Positions 10,862 through 23,447 of a stretch of DNA of 64,000 nt are shown here, in pieces. The notes beneath the pieces were generated by a model. That model saw only the letters and a list, made by a program, of their open reading frames with translations. It did no database searches and was not told the DNA's origin. A program made the translations under genes and the position numbers. The stretch is from NCBI RefSeq assembly GCF_004664715.2, contig NC_051063.1:69674518-69738517 (forward strand), written 5' to 3'. Source of the DNA: Peromyscus leucopus (taxonomy: Eukaryota > Chordata > Mammalia > Rodentia > Cricetidae). Each line of letters starts with the position of its first letter. The stretch's first letter is position 1.

Positions 10862-13800
10862 GGGTGTGATTTTAGCTCAAGACCTCAACAACAGCTTCCC
10901 TCATCCACATCTTTCATCTCTTAAAAATGACCTTTCACATCTTTGGCCTCAGATAAGTGTGGAGCCATTTCATTTATTGGGAGAAAACACCTATACAACA
11001 CAACGATCAGAAATATCACCGAGTCTTGTGAATTAACAAACTAATCAAACCATAATGGGTGGCATGCATTATGGCAGATCACAGGTCATATGAAAGGTAC
11101 TCGTTAGCTTTAAACACCTTATAATAAATATAAGGTAGCTCTAGAATCTGGTATGACCATGCAACAGTTTTACCTAGGCAATGACATGATTTTTATTTCC
11201 TCTGCTGTTAAGCCTACTGTTAGTGAGCAACCTTGGTGGGAAAAACAAGAAACCCTAGGACACATCAATATTAAAAGAGCAAGAAAGATCACCCTGCCAA
11301 CACCAAATATAAGTGAACTTACAAAGTCATTGCTCACGCATATACATACACTAGTATAGTTGGACAGCTGGCGTGATGCTTGTATTCAAAAGTTAAGCTC
11401 CCTCCATTTGAAACATCTATAATGCTCTGTATTAAGTGAGGACTTTTAAAAGCATTTTCATACTTTAACTCCAAGAAATTATACATCTCAACACCAAAGC
11501 TCATGCAGAGGGATGTAATATATGGGTTACAAAATTGTTTTGAGTCTCAGCGAAAAGGCACTCTTCCCTGGGGTAGCAATTATAATTAACACCTTCCTTT
11601 CCAAATGCAGAAGCATTCTAGGTCCTTATAGATGACCAGGGATGCTAGTGAACTCCCCACCAAGGCTATTACTGCTCCTATCAAACACCTCTGCACCTAT
11701 CCATGCCCATATAACAAGTATCCAAATACTGTCCATGGCTGAGTCCAGTGAGGCAGAGGCTCCCAAGGCCACAGTCAGTGAACAATCCAGAAGAACTTTC
11801 CCCACCCCTAAGCCCGCCTCTGTGAACTTCCCAGGGGGCCCTTTCCTTAGAAGAGCTCACATCTCTGCCTAAGAGATGTGGTAATTTTCAGTCTTCTGGT
11901 GTGTACCCAGGCCAGAGAAAACTCTTTAACCATCGTCCTCACTCAATTACCTTTTTAAAGGACTCATTATCAGAATGTAAACCCCATCATTTGAAAGAAA
12001 CAGCCAGCTAATGCAGCAGGAGAAGGAATGTCCCTACATGTTCATCATTGTTCCCTGGCTATAGCCCATCCCATGAAAGATGCATGTGTGGAGCTCCAGA
12101 TCACACCAAATGGCTGAGCTGGCCACCTGTGTACAGCTACACGGTCCCTGCAAGTATCGTATATCCTGGGTGGGAACACTGTGATGCTGGAGCCTCAACA
12201 GGCTTCCACGAGGAAGAGAAAAAAAATGTAAAGTAAGATCTAATGCAACACGGAGTATTTTCCTCAAGTGTCTCTGGTGGGGACTTGTTCCCCTGGCACC
12301 TGTTTCATGTGGAGGTGGCTGCAGATGTGCAAGGTCAAGGGCAGGCCCATGCCTCAAGGGTCCATCTTGAACTTCTAGGCGGAGCAGAGATTACAAAGAC
12401 CCTTTAATTCCACGGCAATGTTACAGCCTAGCCCGTTTGCCGCAGTGACATGCTCTCCACTCGACAGCTGCCAAGGGGAGGGGCTTTGTTTATATTTTGT
12501 TAGTTAATTTGCTGATTTATCTTAATTATGACATTTAGGACCCAGAAACATTTTCCTGTGTATGGAAAGCATTCCCATGGACACTTCAAATGCAATGAGG
12601 TTAAACAAGTGCCAGATGACAGAGTGCAAGGCGGAGCTTATATCAAAGCACAGCAGATGTGGGTCAAAGTGACTGTATGCTGACTGTACAGCTTGTCCAC
12701 TTCGGCGTGAGGTCGCCCACTCCTAACTCAGGCTATAACCAGGCAGAGACGGAATACCTAGTAAATACTCACCCTGTGGAAAAAGCAGCCTCGTTCCCAG
12801 TCCAGTACTAACTTCGACAATGTCACAGAATAAGTCTTTTAATGAAATACGTCCACTCAGAAGTTTTTTTTAATAACTTCTATTTTTAAAAAAAAAAAAA
12901 TCCATTTTGAGCAATCACTTATAACTTTCCAGCTGATTCACAGTTATATAATTTCCACTACAGTTATGCAAAGTGAGTAACCCAAGAAGATGGGAATCTC
13001 TGGGGCACAATGGAATGGTACAGCTCACCTACAACAGATCTGTAAACCATTTTCTGCTCTGTTTCCACCCTAGCGGACCCACTGATGAAGCTTTTGTCCC
13101 CCTTGTCAGGGATGCTTTTGTGAAGATCCTCCACTAATCTAAATTCACAGAGCAACAGGGTAGCATTAAGTTAATGCATGCATCCCCAGCTGGTGCAGGC
13201 AGGGACACCAAGGTGACACACACTCACAGGGGGAGTTCTGCAGCCCCACTCCTCTGCAGACACTTGGGGATGGCAGATAGCTGACAGACACTTCTCCACA
13301 ATTCAAATATTAAATGGCCAACATCCTCCTTGATATATCTTGACACTGTCATCGCTCATTAAATAATTACAGCTCATCATTCACATTTCTTTTTGTGATT
13401 TTCACCGTGACAGTTGGTTTCACAGGAACGAATTCAAAAGGAATCCTTGATTCTTTTTCATCTGAGATGTTCAGAACTGGGAGACGTTGGCTTAAGGCCT
13501 CAATCCCCCCCTCCCCCTTTGACTTCTGGAGACTTCTGCGAAGGTCAGGGATTTGGTAGGCGATCCTGGATGTGGCACTCCCTGACAATGTCTTGCACCC
13601 CTGATACCTGCTCCCTGTGGATGTGGCTACAGATGGGTGAGGCCTAAGGGAGGTCCTTACTTCATAGCCACCTTAAGAAAAATCAAGAGTTCATCTCAAG
13701 GAATTGTTGAGATGTCCTCAGAACGCAAGAGCTACTCCCAGCTTGGACACTAACCCGTCGTGAAACTCAGCATCAACTCAGCACCTGGATTCTACCTGCA

Positions 13801-14371
13801 GAAGACTGGGTAGGGCTAGAAAAGGGCTTATTTCCCTGGGCAGCTGCCTACATGACTAGTGGAAACCAGAGGGCAGCTTTCATCATTCTTTGATACCTGC
13901 TGAAGTGAGCCACGGCCATCAGCACCCCACCGTGGTCTCACAGCAGAGACAAGCTGGCACTAGAACCAAGAACCACAGATGTTCTGGTCCAATATTCTGT
14001 AGTGGTTTAGGCAGTAGGGGTGGGGTGGGGTAAGCCATAAAAAAGAATCTTCCCGAATGTTAGTTAATGCCCAGCTCGAGTGGTCAATATAACTTGCTGT
14101 GGTTATTAGGACTCAGCTAGGAAAACATTCTAAAGACTCTCGAACCCCATATTCAATGCACTCTTCCCTTTATCAAGCTTTGTATGCTCTTTACAATCAC
14201 TCAAATCCTACAGTACCTGTGTGACCTTTTGTAAGCCTCCTCTCTGCCCTCCTCCCCCAGGTTTAACTGCTGGTCAGGGACTATGAGTCAAAAGACTACG
14301 GCTCTAAGACAGGAGTCCCTCACCATAGGGATGTAGCTCAGTTAGTGTCCAACTAGCCAGAGGGAGAAAGG

Positions 14372-14500
14372 GATATGTATCCCCAACAAAAGGTAGGATC
14401 ATGTTCCCTAAACAGAAAGAGAACCTTTGTTCCCTTAACAAGACATAGTCCTGTCTCCCTAACCAGAGACAAAACTGCCCCCCTCCCAAATAGAACACTA
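14372..14500. repeat. Degenerate ~27-bp tandem repeat
   Basis: Successive units begin gtatccccaacaaaag, gttccctaaacagaaag, gttcccttaacaagac and gtctccctaaccagagac, spaced about 27 bp apart. It looks like an old minisatellite of four to five units. Confidence 0.6.
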
Positions 14501-15099
14501 TCCTTCCATCTCAGACAGAGGCAAGGTAGTTTATCAGAAACCTTGTACTCATACCACCTGCCAAGGGGACCACATCCAGATGCTGAAGCCTTAGCAGCAT
14601 CTGAAAGCCTTCCATCTGACCTAGTCTAAGAAGGGCCACTGAGGACAGAACATGATGATGCTTGCTTCAGCTTCAAGCCACACTCCATCCATTTTACCTG
14701 GAGCACCTTTCCTAGTTTCCATGTGAGCATATGCAAAGTACACTAGAGCCTGACTGCAGGGGAACCCCCGGCATACTGGAGCCTACCCCTAATCTTGTTC
14801 ATGAAGTTCAGCCCCCACTGACTGGTAATGTACAGAGATGTTTCCAGGACTTGAGAGTACCCAGGACATGAAGAGTACCCAGCTGGAAAAGCCAACTTCA
14901 ATGATAGCCAATTCACATGGAAGCCTGTTATTTCTTTATTCCTAACTTTGACAGCCCAAACTTAGACTATACATGCTTATTCACGGAAAATCTGAACACG
15001 ATCTGGAAGTCAGAGACAAGAGGTCCACAGCTGCACCTACCAGCCTACTTCACCCACATAATACCCTCTGTTGTGAAGCCAGTCCATAGGGACACAGGC

Positions 15100-15450
15100 T
15101 GTCTGTAGGGTTTCTTTGCTGTGAAGAGAAACCAAGACCACAACAACTCTTATAACGGAAAACATTTCATTGAGGTGGAGGCTGACAGTTCGGGGGTTCA
15201 GTCCAGTATCATATTGTCGGGGAGCATGGCAGTGTGCAGACAGACATGGTACTGGCTACATCTTGATCAGAAGGCAACAGGAAGTGGGCTCAGTGTCACA
15301 CTAAGGGAAGCTTGAGCAATTGAGACCTCAAAGCCCACCCTCACAGTGACACACTTCCTATAACAAGGCTACACCGGACTTCAAAAAGACCACACCTCCT
15401 AATAGTGCCAGTACTTTTGGGGGCCATTTTCTTTCAAACCACCACACAGG
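15100..15450 (-). repeat. Rodent interspersed repeat (~400-bp family), inverted
   Basis: It begins gtttctttgctgtgaagaga and ends ccattttctttcaaaccacc, with a cctcaaagcccaccctcaca core. I know this as a very common rodent repeat but cannot give a secure Repbase name. Confidence 0.65.
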
Positions 15451-16293
15451 GCTTGGGCTGGTATGGCTGTGCAACCCCAGCCTCCGCTCCTTTTTTCGTT
15501 CCCTGGATATATGGAGGGGATCAGGGTCACACACCAGCAAAGACCAAGGTGCCTTTACTGACTGTAGGTGAAAAGGCTATAAAAGCTTTTGTTTCTTCAA
15601 TTAAAGAAAGCTACTTTCTTCCCTCCTGAGAGGCCATCCAGCAAGGTTAGCTAAATAAGGATGTGCACTTGATATAATAAAACTGAAACAGTAAATATGT
15701 CGCACACAGGGATCTCATGCCTAAGTAACCGAATTTAACCATTTGGGGGGATGGGCATGACAAATTCTGCACACCAGTCACCATGACACCGACTTACAAT
15801 GACCACTGGAATTTGATAAAAAAAAAAAAAGTTCTCGAAATAAATCATCTTCCACAAGTAACGATTCATTGTGAGAGAAACAACGAGTATACATCTAGTA
15901 GACAACAAAATTGCTAAGGTGGGTTACCTCAATTACTTTTTAAGGTGTTTCATAAAGTGTTATTAAAAGTATCTTCAACATGATAAATACAAAGAAAGAA
16001 TCTACCAGAAGAGTGAAGATTTAGAAGAAAAGACGTGTCTTTGACAAAAAGTAATAACAAGAAACCCGGTTCCAAGCTGTCCATTCTCTGACATTTGGTT
16101 AGTTTCCTCTTACCCTTGACTGGCTAGAATTATGGAAAATTGAAACAGACTATTTTCAACCATGTGCTACCTTTTAAGAAAGTAAGTTCATGTCCCAGTT
16201 GCAGAGAGGAGAGATGGGGCAGGTGTCTGGGGAAATAGCCTTCTTGGGAAGACACTCATGGCCTCACACGAGCATGTGTCTCTGTGCACTTAC

Positions 16294-16389
16294 AATGAGT
16301 TCGGAATCCCGCCCCATGGAAATGACTGTCCGGTTCACTGTCCTGAGAAGTTTCTCCATGATGATCTGGACATGCCTCTGAGTCGGCCC
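16294..16389 (-). CDS. Dock1: DOCK1 internal coding exon (GPTQRHVQII...)
   Basis: This 96-bp exon holds exactly 32 codons, GPTQRHVQIIMEKLLRTVNR through ...ISMGRDSELI, with phase 0 at both ends, so skipping it would keep the reading frame. The acceptor has a strong pyrimidine tract ending CTCTTCCCTCCAG and the donor is ATT|GTAAGT. Read-through reaches TGA after nine codons. Sequence and order match the DOCK1 helical region. The next exon expected in the family (beginning near G-N-F-V-A-C) was not found between here and coordinate 1. That fits the long intron which houses INSYN2A. Confidence 0.94.
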
Positions 16390-17829
16390 CTGGAGGGAAG
16401 AGACAACAATAAAAGCCAAGAGCACAGACCATCAGGGTCTCACAAGCCCAAGTGCTTGTCTCCGAACCCAGCTGCTCTGTACAGAGTCAATCAATTATAA
16501 CCCTTAACAAGATGAAAAATGGTCTTTGTTGAAGGCAAATGCATTCCTGAAGAAAACTCGAGGCCCTTTATTAATTATAGCCCATTAATGATAATTTGTT
16601 ATATAATCACAGTAAATTAATTTAAGCAAACCTTAAAACTAAAAGCAAATCCATTTAAACAATATAATGTTTATGATCCCTGGTGAGACCACCAATTAGT
16701 CTTCCAGAGATGCTTGGCCATCTGTAAACGGAAGACAGGCAGATAACGGCGCAGCCTGCTCTGCATGTCACATCCCGATAACTTAACTGCTCACAGAACA
16801 GAATGTTTGAGTACCAGTGCAGCAAATTATCGAAAACTCACAGTGCCATGGGCTTTTCCATTAGGGAGAATTTATTCCCCAGTTTAATGTGCAATGGGAC
16901 TGTGGATTCTCTCCCATGCACATGGCTCAAGTAGGCAGGCACCTGATCTCTGCATAGCCACAAGATCTTCCTGGAGGGTGCCCTACAAGCTCTTTTCCTG
17001 GCTTTACTCTGAGAAGTGCAAAGGGCCTAGCATGGGAACAACTGACGCTGGTCCTGAGGAAGCCATCCAAGCCCTGGGCAAGGCTCAGGCCTGTGATGAG
17101 TTGAATTTATCCCATCATCCAGCAGGGGTTGTATCGGACCCTGGGAGCACAAACCACTGGGAATGGGATAGTCAATCATCATTGTCACCTCCACTGGATT
17201 AAAAAATACCCATGGCATTAGTAAGGTAAAGCTTTGACTGTGGGTGTTTCCATGGAGGATTGGCTGAGAGAGTGAGACCCACTCTGAGTACAGGTGGCAC
17301 CGGCTCATGGGGTGGAGCCCTGGGCTGAATAAAAAAGGAGAAAAGGAGAAAGCCAAATGAATGCCAGCATTTCCCTTGTTCTGTTTCCTGATTGGCCCAG
17401 ATGGAAGCAAGCAGCCTCCTGCAGCTACAGACAGAAACTGGCCCAGCCTTCCTGAACCCCCACCCCAAAAGTGTTTTTAGTGAAAGCCATGTTCACTCAT
17501 CACTTAATAAATGCAAGAACTATAAAGAGGGATGGGCAATCAGCCTCCACAGCCTTTATCTGACCTGCAGGATGAGAACTTTGGCCTTGGGAAACATCTC
17601 ACCAGGAAAACAAAAACTTCATTTCAATTCAGAAGTCTGAATGCTGTGGATGTAAAAATCATGACACACACATAAATAAAAATCATCCAAGGGTAAAACT
17701 CTACAGAGAGAAAGGCTGACAGTGAAGGCCACTGCTTTTTCAACAAGGCAGTTCTGTCTGTAGCAGGTTTCCAAGGCTTGGGCATGGCAGCCAAGTGAGG
17801 CTGCCCGGGGTCTGATCTCCATGACTCAC
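16390..17829 (-). other. DOCK1 intron, 1.44 kb
   Basis: A short intron joining two phase-compatible exons (GTG|GGG). An AT-rich, repeat-free block at 16540-16680 lies just upstream of the 3' exon's acceptor. No SINE or LTR is seen. Confidence 0.85.
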
Positions 17830-17957
17830 CACATCCTTCCGGTAGAGCACCTCCAGGATGTTGCTGAGCAGCTGGCAGCATGCCTCCAGGTCCTCCTGCC
17901 TCTCCAGGTGGTACTTGAGCTGGTCTGTCATCATGGGGAGCAGGATCTCTCTGCAGT
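17830..17957 (-). CDS. Dock1: DOCK1 internal coding exon (CREILLPMMTDQ...)
   Basis: This 128-bp exon has AC completing Asp, then 42 codons starting CREILLPMMTDQLKYHLERQ and ending ...LSNILEVLYRKDV, in phase 0 at its 3' end. The acceptor is GCTTTATGCAG and the donor GTG|GTGAGT. The charged run YHLERQEDLEACCQLL matches my memory of DOCK1. I remember DOCK2 and DOCK5 as having a different, Asn/Asp-rich stretch here, so this exon is the best paralogue discriminator in the window. Intron retention would add about 30 unrelated residues before a stop. The exon is 1.44 kb upstream of the next one on the transcript. I see no frameshift or stop, so the gene looks intact here. Confidence 0.95.
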
Positions 17958-19229
17958 CTGCATAAAGCACAGGATTGTCAGTCAGTAGGAGCCACCATGC
18001 AATCCCTCGGGTCTGCAAGAAACCTGTGTGTCCTCTCAAGTATCTGACTCACAAGGTGCAGAATAGAAACTGACATCTGCAGAGACTGATGGCTTGACCA
18101 CCAGGAAGCCATTTCCAATGTTGTCAATCATTCATAGATGAGTACCTGCATGTGTTTGCAGGTCTCCATGTAAACACACAAGTCACAAACATGCATATCA
18201 TATATAAACACACATCCTCCACAGTTGAGCATACCTTGCATTTGTTCATATGATGGGTTATCTACTGGTGTCTCTTACTTTCAATCCATTGATTTGCAAT
18301 GGTAAAAGGAGTACTCCCTCCAACAAAAACTATTCTAACAGTGGATTTCCAGTCATTTCCTAGAAAAAGCAGACAGGATCCCCTTTGCTAAATGAAAAAA
18401 CTGAGCTTGGGAGTAGGACGGTGGTGTACAGCCCTTCCTTCCCAGACAAGCTCCCTGGAGTAGACTGAAGAGGTGGGAATGAGAAGACAGAAACCAGGGC
18501 AGAGAAACAGGACTGTAAAGGGAAACTTGAGTTGAGAACCAGGTCAAAGAAGGTCTGTCTATGTTTTCATGTGTGGTTTAGTTAAGAACATAGCCAGAAT
18601 ATTCAAAACAGAAACAGAAGAGCAACGTGGGCACAGATTGTCCGTGAAATCAAATTCCTAATTGTCTCTTCCAGTTTGGAAAAGGAGCTGAATCCTGGCA
18701 GCATCTACTTTCCAAAATGACCTGCCTGTTGACAGCCCCTTATTCTGACACCAGCCCAGCCATTATTGCCTCCTTGAAGATGCAAAGCAGGTGAGCAGCA
18801 GAGCTCTGCAACAGGAAATAGATGTAGCTGGTTTTCAGGATTGTACATTTTAGGATTTATGACATTAATGATACATAAAAGCATGTTTTGCATTAATGTT
18901 CCCTGAGTTTTTATGAAAGGAAAAAGAAATCACAAATAGCAATGGAAGGACTTCTCTACACATTCAGAAATACACTCTGAACTCAAACACACTCAGTTGA
19001 ACTTTCCTAAGGTCAACAATTTAATGAGATGGGGGGGGGCAGGACGGGGTAGGGCAAGAAGAATCAGAAATAATACAAGCCCCTCTGCTCCATGGTCTCC
19101 CAGTGGGACATCTGTAGTTAGTTCAACCAGGGCATTCTCAAATTCTACTTAGATCTTCTCCCTTAGGGAGAGACTAGGAGGAAGTCCGTGTACCACAAAG
19201 AGTAGGACTGGTGCATGTATGCATGATGA

Positions 19230-19440
19230 TCAATCTTCACTGTCCATTTGACAGGGTTTAGAATCGCCTCAACAACACACCTCTAGAGTGTCTGTGAAGG
19301 GTCTTCCAGAGAGCTCTGATTATGGGTGGTGCTAGTCCATGAGTTTCCTGGACCCGGAGTGAGTAACAATTGAAAAGCCAGCTGAGCCAGGATTCCCTGC
19401 CTTTTGCTTCCTGTTTTGTGGAAATGTGAGGTGGTGAGGA
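19230..19440 (+). repeat. Rodent ~400-bp family repeat, partial
   Basis: ctgtccatttgacagggttt, followed by tatgggtggtgctagtcc and a gagccaggattccctgcc segment, matches the 5' half of the family seen at 40598 and 62268. Confidence 0.5.
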
Positions 19441-20367
19441 GAGACAGCTAGAGCTGTCCCTGCCATCATGCCCCCCTCCTCAAGTGGGACAAATATCAAC
19501 CTTTCCTCCCCTAAGGTGATTGTTGTCAGGTCATGGAGATAAAAACAAAACAAAATCTCAAGTAAGCCAATGAGAATATGCGGCTTCACTTGTTGATACC
19601 ATATTTCAATAATCAATCCCTGTGCAAATGAAATGCATAAAATAATAAGAACTGCACCCCAGCACTGCTGGACATGACTGTGCAGAACCCTGCAGAAAGC
19701 CAGGAGCAGAGGGCACAGCACATAGCGAGGGCGCTCTCTGAGCCAGCAAGTTGGCCCCTTTGTGTCTGGGTTCCCGGTGTCAGGGAGACTTCATCCCTAC
19801 CATCTCACCATCCCTTCCAATAACCCCGATGGGAGGACTAAAGTGTTTGACAGACAGGACTGTGCCCTTTGAGCTTCAGAGGCATGCTCCAACATGCAAG
19901 GTATGCTGCCAACTCAGGAGACTGCACAGATGTGAGAACTGCCCAAGGATAGACTATCCAAGAGAAGCAGTGCAAGAAAATGACCCCTGGATCATGCTGT
20001 CAACAATGAAACAGCCTCAGATGCCTTTGCCATAGAAACCTCAATGTTGGCAAGCTATATCCACTCTCGTTTCTGCTATATCTGCTGCCTCTAGCCATAT
20101 GTAACAGCTCATGCAGAGCAACCCTCCAGACCAATGTATCAGAAGAATCCCTTGGAGAAAGGTGCCCAAGGCCCACCCTTCATGCTGGGCCCTCCCAGAG
20201 AGCTCCAATTCGGTGGCTCACGTTGAGCCCTCTTTTACTTCTTCTGGGAACACATGACCCCTTGTGTGCTCAACTCAACGTGGAGCAAGCCCTGAGCTAT
20301 GCCTGTCCATCTGGTTACTATCCATGTGACTACTACCATTCTGGAGGTCATGTGAATGTCCCAGGTA

Positions 20368-20549
20368 TAGGCAATGACTCTCAACCTGTGGGTCATGTTC
20401 ACAGGGGCCACCTAAGACTATGGGAAAACACAGATTACGTTATAGTTATGAAGTAGCAACATAAAATGATTTTATAGCTGGAGATCATCACAACATGAGC
20501 GACTGTATTTAAGGGTCACAGCATTAGGAAGGGTGAGAACCACTATGCT
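20368..20549 (+). mobile_element. URR1-like non-autonomous hAT DNA transposon
   Basis: Second copy in the same orientation: gactctcaacctgtgggtca at the left, ttatgaagtagcaacataaa inside, and gggtgagaaccactatgct at the right. The termini are inverted repeats. Confidence 0.85.
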
Positions 20550-20924
20550 AAGGCCTAATGGGTAGAAAGCCTTATGAGCTGGCTAGTGCGGGCTGGAGGA
20601 AAGATGTTATCTCTGAACGGTTGTCAGAGCTGGTCCTTTAGGGTCTGGGACCCAATGTCTCTGGCCTAAGTCCTGGCCTTTGGCCCCACTTATCTGTTGT
20701 GCTGGGAAAGCGATTGAGTGTGCTGTCAATTTGTCAGTATTACCTCAGGGTGAAGTAGGCCAGTCTGCATACCCAGCTCAGACTACCCACCATGTTTGGT
20801 TCCCTCACAGGAGCACCTAACACTCACCCAGCCCCCAGGGCTTATCAGCTTCACTTATGTGTTATGCTGTCTGTCTGGGTGAGAAGCAACTCCACAGACA
20901 GTTTAAAGATATTTCAAGCTGGCT

Positions 20925-21048
20925 TTAAGACTCACATTTGTAATTCCAACCTCAGAATGCCAAGACAAGAGGGCAGTTGTGAGTTCAAGTCAGTCTGGGT
21001 TACTTAATGAGATCCAGGGTAGCCTGGGTTACATTGTATTGAGAAAAC

Positions 21049-21050
<2 letters not shown>
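20925..21050 (+). repeat. Old B1-like SINE
   Basis: ttgtaattccaacctcagaa followed by gatccagggtagcctgggtt is a diverged B1. It leads directly into the AC microsatellite at 21052-21098, which probably grew from its A-rich tail. Confidence 0.6.

Positions 21051-21051
<1 letters not shown>

Positions 21052-21098
<47 letters not shown>
21052..21098. repeat. (AC)n microsatellite
   Basis: About 23 AC units at the tail of a B1-like SINE. Confidence 0.97.
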
Positions 21099-21100
<2 letters not shown>

Positions 21101-21712
21101 TCCAAAAATAGAACAATTTCCTTTGCTCAGCTCCCTGAGGAGATGAAAAGTCATTGGCCATCCTTTCTGACACATGAATGTCAAGCTAAGCAGGGCAAAC
21201 AGCCATGAGGATACAGTAACTGTGAAGATAGGAGATGGTGTCTGAGGAAGGACTTGGCACAAAGCACTTTGCTGAGCCACTAGGAAAGCTGGCCCCAGGG
21301 CCAGCACCATCACCATTACAAAATTCCCTCTGCATTCAGTTCCACATCTGAACACAGACAGACAGATTCAACAGACAGTAGATCTGTCCAATTTCCCAGA
21401 TGGCCAGAAGCCACCCGGTGCAAACCAGGGATCTGGGGTAGCCCTCCAAGAATATAGAGTGGCTTGCAGTATTGCCCATCATTGTGCCATCAGAAACCCA
21501 CTATATATCCTCAAAGGAAGAAACACATGTCCTCAGAATCTTTGGGGGGACCAGAGCCAGAGGGAAAGATGTTATGCTCTACACCTCCAGGTCTAAGTTA
21601 ATGAGCCACCATAAATACTGACTGCTTTAACTATGCTTCTCTTAGGTGGAAAGTAAACTCTGTGTGAGGAGTTTCCTGTTCTCTTTAGGCAATAATCTCA
21701 GCGTTAAAACCA

Positions 21713-21714
<2 letters not shown>

Positions 21715-21759
<45 letters not shown>
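21715..21759. repeat. (TG)n microsatellite
   Basis: About 22 TG units, opposite in phase to the AC array 0.6 kb away. Confidence 0.97.
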
Positions 21760-21762
<3 letters not shown>

Positions 21763-22330
21763 GAGGTTTCTCTCCCTTTGAGGGGAGTTGGTTAGTATGT
21801 ACCTCCATGAACATCCATTTCATCTGTGACCCACAGCAATTCACACCTGCTAAGTGGTGAGGAAGGCCCTGCTGTCCACAGCAGCCCAGCCCCATCCTTG
21901 GCAGACAGCTGAAGGACAAACACGCCTCAACAAGAGTGTTTCTACCTTCCTGGGAATCTGTTTTTACTGGATGGTTTCCAAGCCAGCCTGGACAACAGCG
22001 CACAGCTGAATGGGAGGGCATGTTTGTGTGTGTTGACTTCCTTTACTACGTAAGTGCATGCAGAGGGAATGGAAACTCAGGTACATGTGATTAAAAGCAG
22101 ATCTATTGTCCAGCACTATTCCCGGACCTTAATGTACGGTAACTGTTAAATTATAATTTGTATTATTGTGTGTGTGATTTGTATTATACCAGGCCAGGTT
22201 CTTTGAATGAATGTACACCAGGAAAATTAATGCCTTAGAATCACCTTAGAATGGATCTACCCACACAGAGCTACTCTGCTTCCTGCTCACAAAGCACAGA
22301 ATATTGCAAAAAAAAAAAAAAAAAAAAAAT

Positions 22331-22430
22331 GTTTTTGAGATAAGGTCTGTTAATGTAGCCCAGGCTAGACTCCAACTCATAATACTGTCTCAGTTACCCA
22401 AATATTGGAGTTATATGCACATACCATACC
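22331..22430 (-). repeat. Old B1-like SINE fragment, inverted
   Basis: After an A-run (22308-22329), tttgagataaggtctgttaa and agcccaggctagactccaac are reversed B1/PB1 landmarks. Confidence 0.55.
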
Positions 22431-23216
22431 ATATTCATAAAAAACCCTTCACGTTTAATGGGTCTTTTCCTAGCCTATATTTCAATCTACAGAAGTTAAA
22501 TGTTCTTAAGAAATGTTAAATCATAGTAGGGTCCACAAAGTATATGCTACATCATGGATGGAGGTACATGTCTGCAGGAGAGAATTTTATAGCCTCTGGA
22601 AGCTGAGGCAGAAGCTCTCCTGCCACACAATGGACATTCCAACTGGCTGTGTGCAATATCCTTTCACACAGACAGAAAATCATATCCATAAGGCCAGTAA
22701 AACAAAATAAATAGCCTGAACCCATTCCCCTGTACAATAATTTAAAAAAAAAAAGCTTATTTTAAAGGAAAAACACATTCTACATGCTTTAAATCAACCA
22801 TTGACACATAGCCTTTGAAAAACTCAGAATGCTAGAGCCCAGAAGACTGAAATACTATTATTCAGGCCATGAAGTTCTGAGAAAGGCTTTTGATCAGTTC
22901 ATCCTTATATGTAAAGAAACAATAAAGTCATAATGCAAACATTGCACACATGACATTAAAATGGGACAGATATTTTGGGAGGGGAAGAATTAGCAGGAAG
23001 GGAGAGGGGACAAAGAATGTTAATATCAGTCAAAACGTGACATACTTGAAAAACATATCATTGCAAAACTCATAACTTTTACAATAAACTTGATTTTAAT
23101 AAAAATTAAAAATAAAAACAAGGACTTCTTGTTGAGCATGCATAAAGCCATATGTTCAATCACAGCACAGGAAATGAAACCAAACAAAAAAAAAAACCAT
23201 AGAAAACAAAAAAAGT

Positions 23217-23447
23217 AGGGCTGGGATGCAGCCAGATGGATAGAATGCCCACCTACCATGTAGGAGGCCCTGAGTTCAATCCCCAGCAACAAACAACATC
23301 AGATATGGTGGTTCATGCCTGTCATCCCTGCATTTGTGAGGTAGAGAGAGTGGAGGATCTGAAGCTCGAGATCACCCTCCGCTCCATATTGAATTCTTGG
23401 CTAGCCTGGGCTATGTGAGACTTCATCTCACGAAAAGATAGAGTTGG
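23217..23447 (+). repeat. B4A-type SINE (ID head + B1 body)
   Basis: The tRNA-like head ends gccctgagttcaatccccag. The B1-like body follows (atggtggttcatgcctgtca, ctagcctgggctatgtgaga). Confidence 0.75.

Larger units (their letters stand above)
9411..16293 (-). other. DOCK1 intron beyond INSYN2A
   Basis: This is non-coding sequence between the end of INSYN2A and the GPTQRH exon of DOCK1. It holds a URR1-like hAT copy (9780-9977), an unidentified ORF-bearing block (10142-10861), a degenerate tandem repeat (14372-14500) and a rodent repeat copy (15100-15450). Unique AT-rich stretches at 11000-11640 and 12480-13350 show no recognisable gene. Confidence 0.65.

Noticed and set aside
12964..13155. 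Minus-strand ORF considered as an exon
   Set aside because: No similarity to DOCK1 or INSYN2A and no convincing splice sites at consistent phase.
13367..13588. 73-codon minus-strand ORF considered as a further DOCK1 exon
   Set aside because: The sequence does not resemble the expected DOCK1 continuation and no suitable acceptor/donor pair with matching phase was seen.
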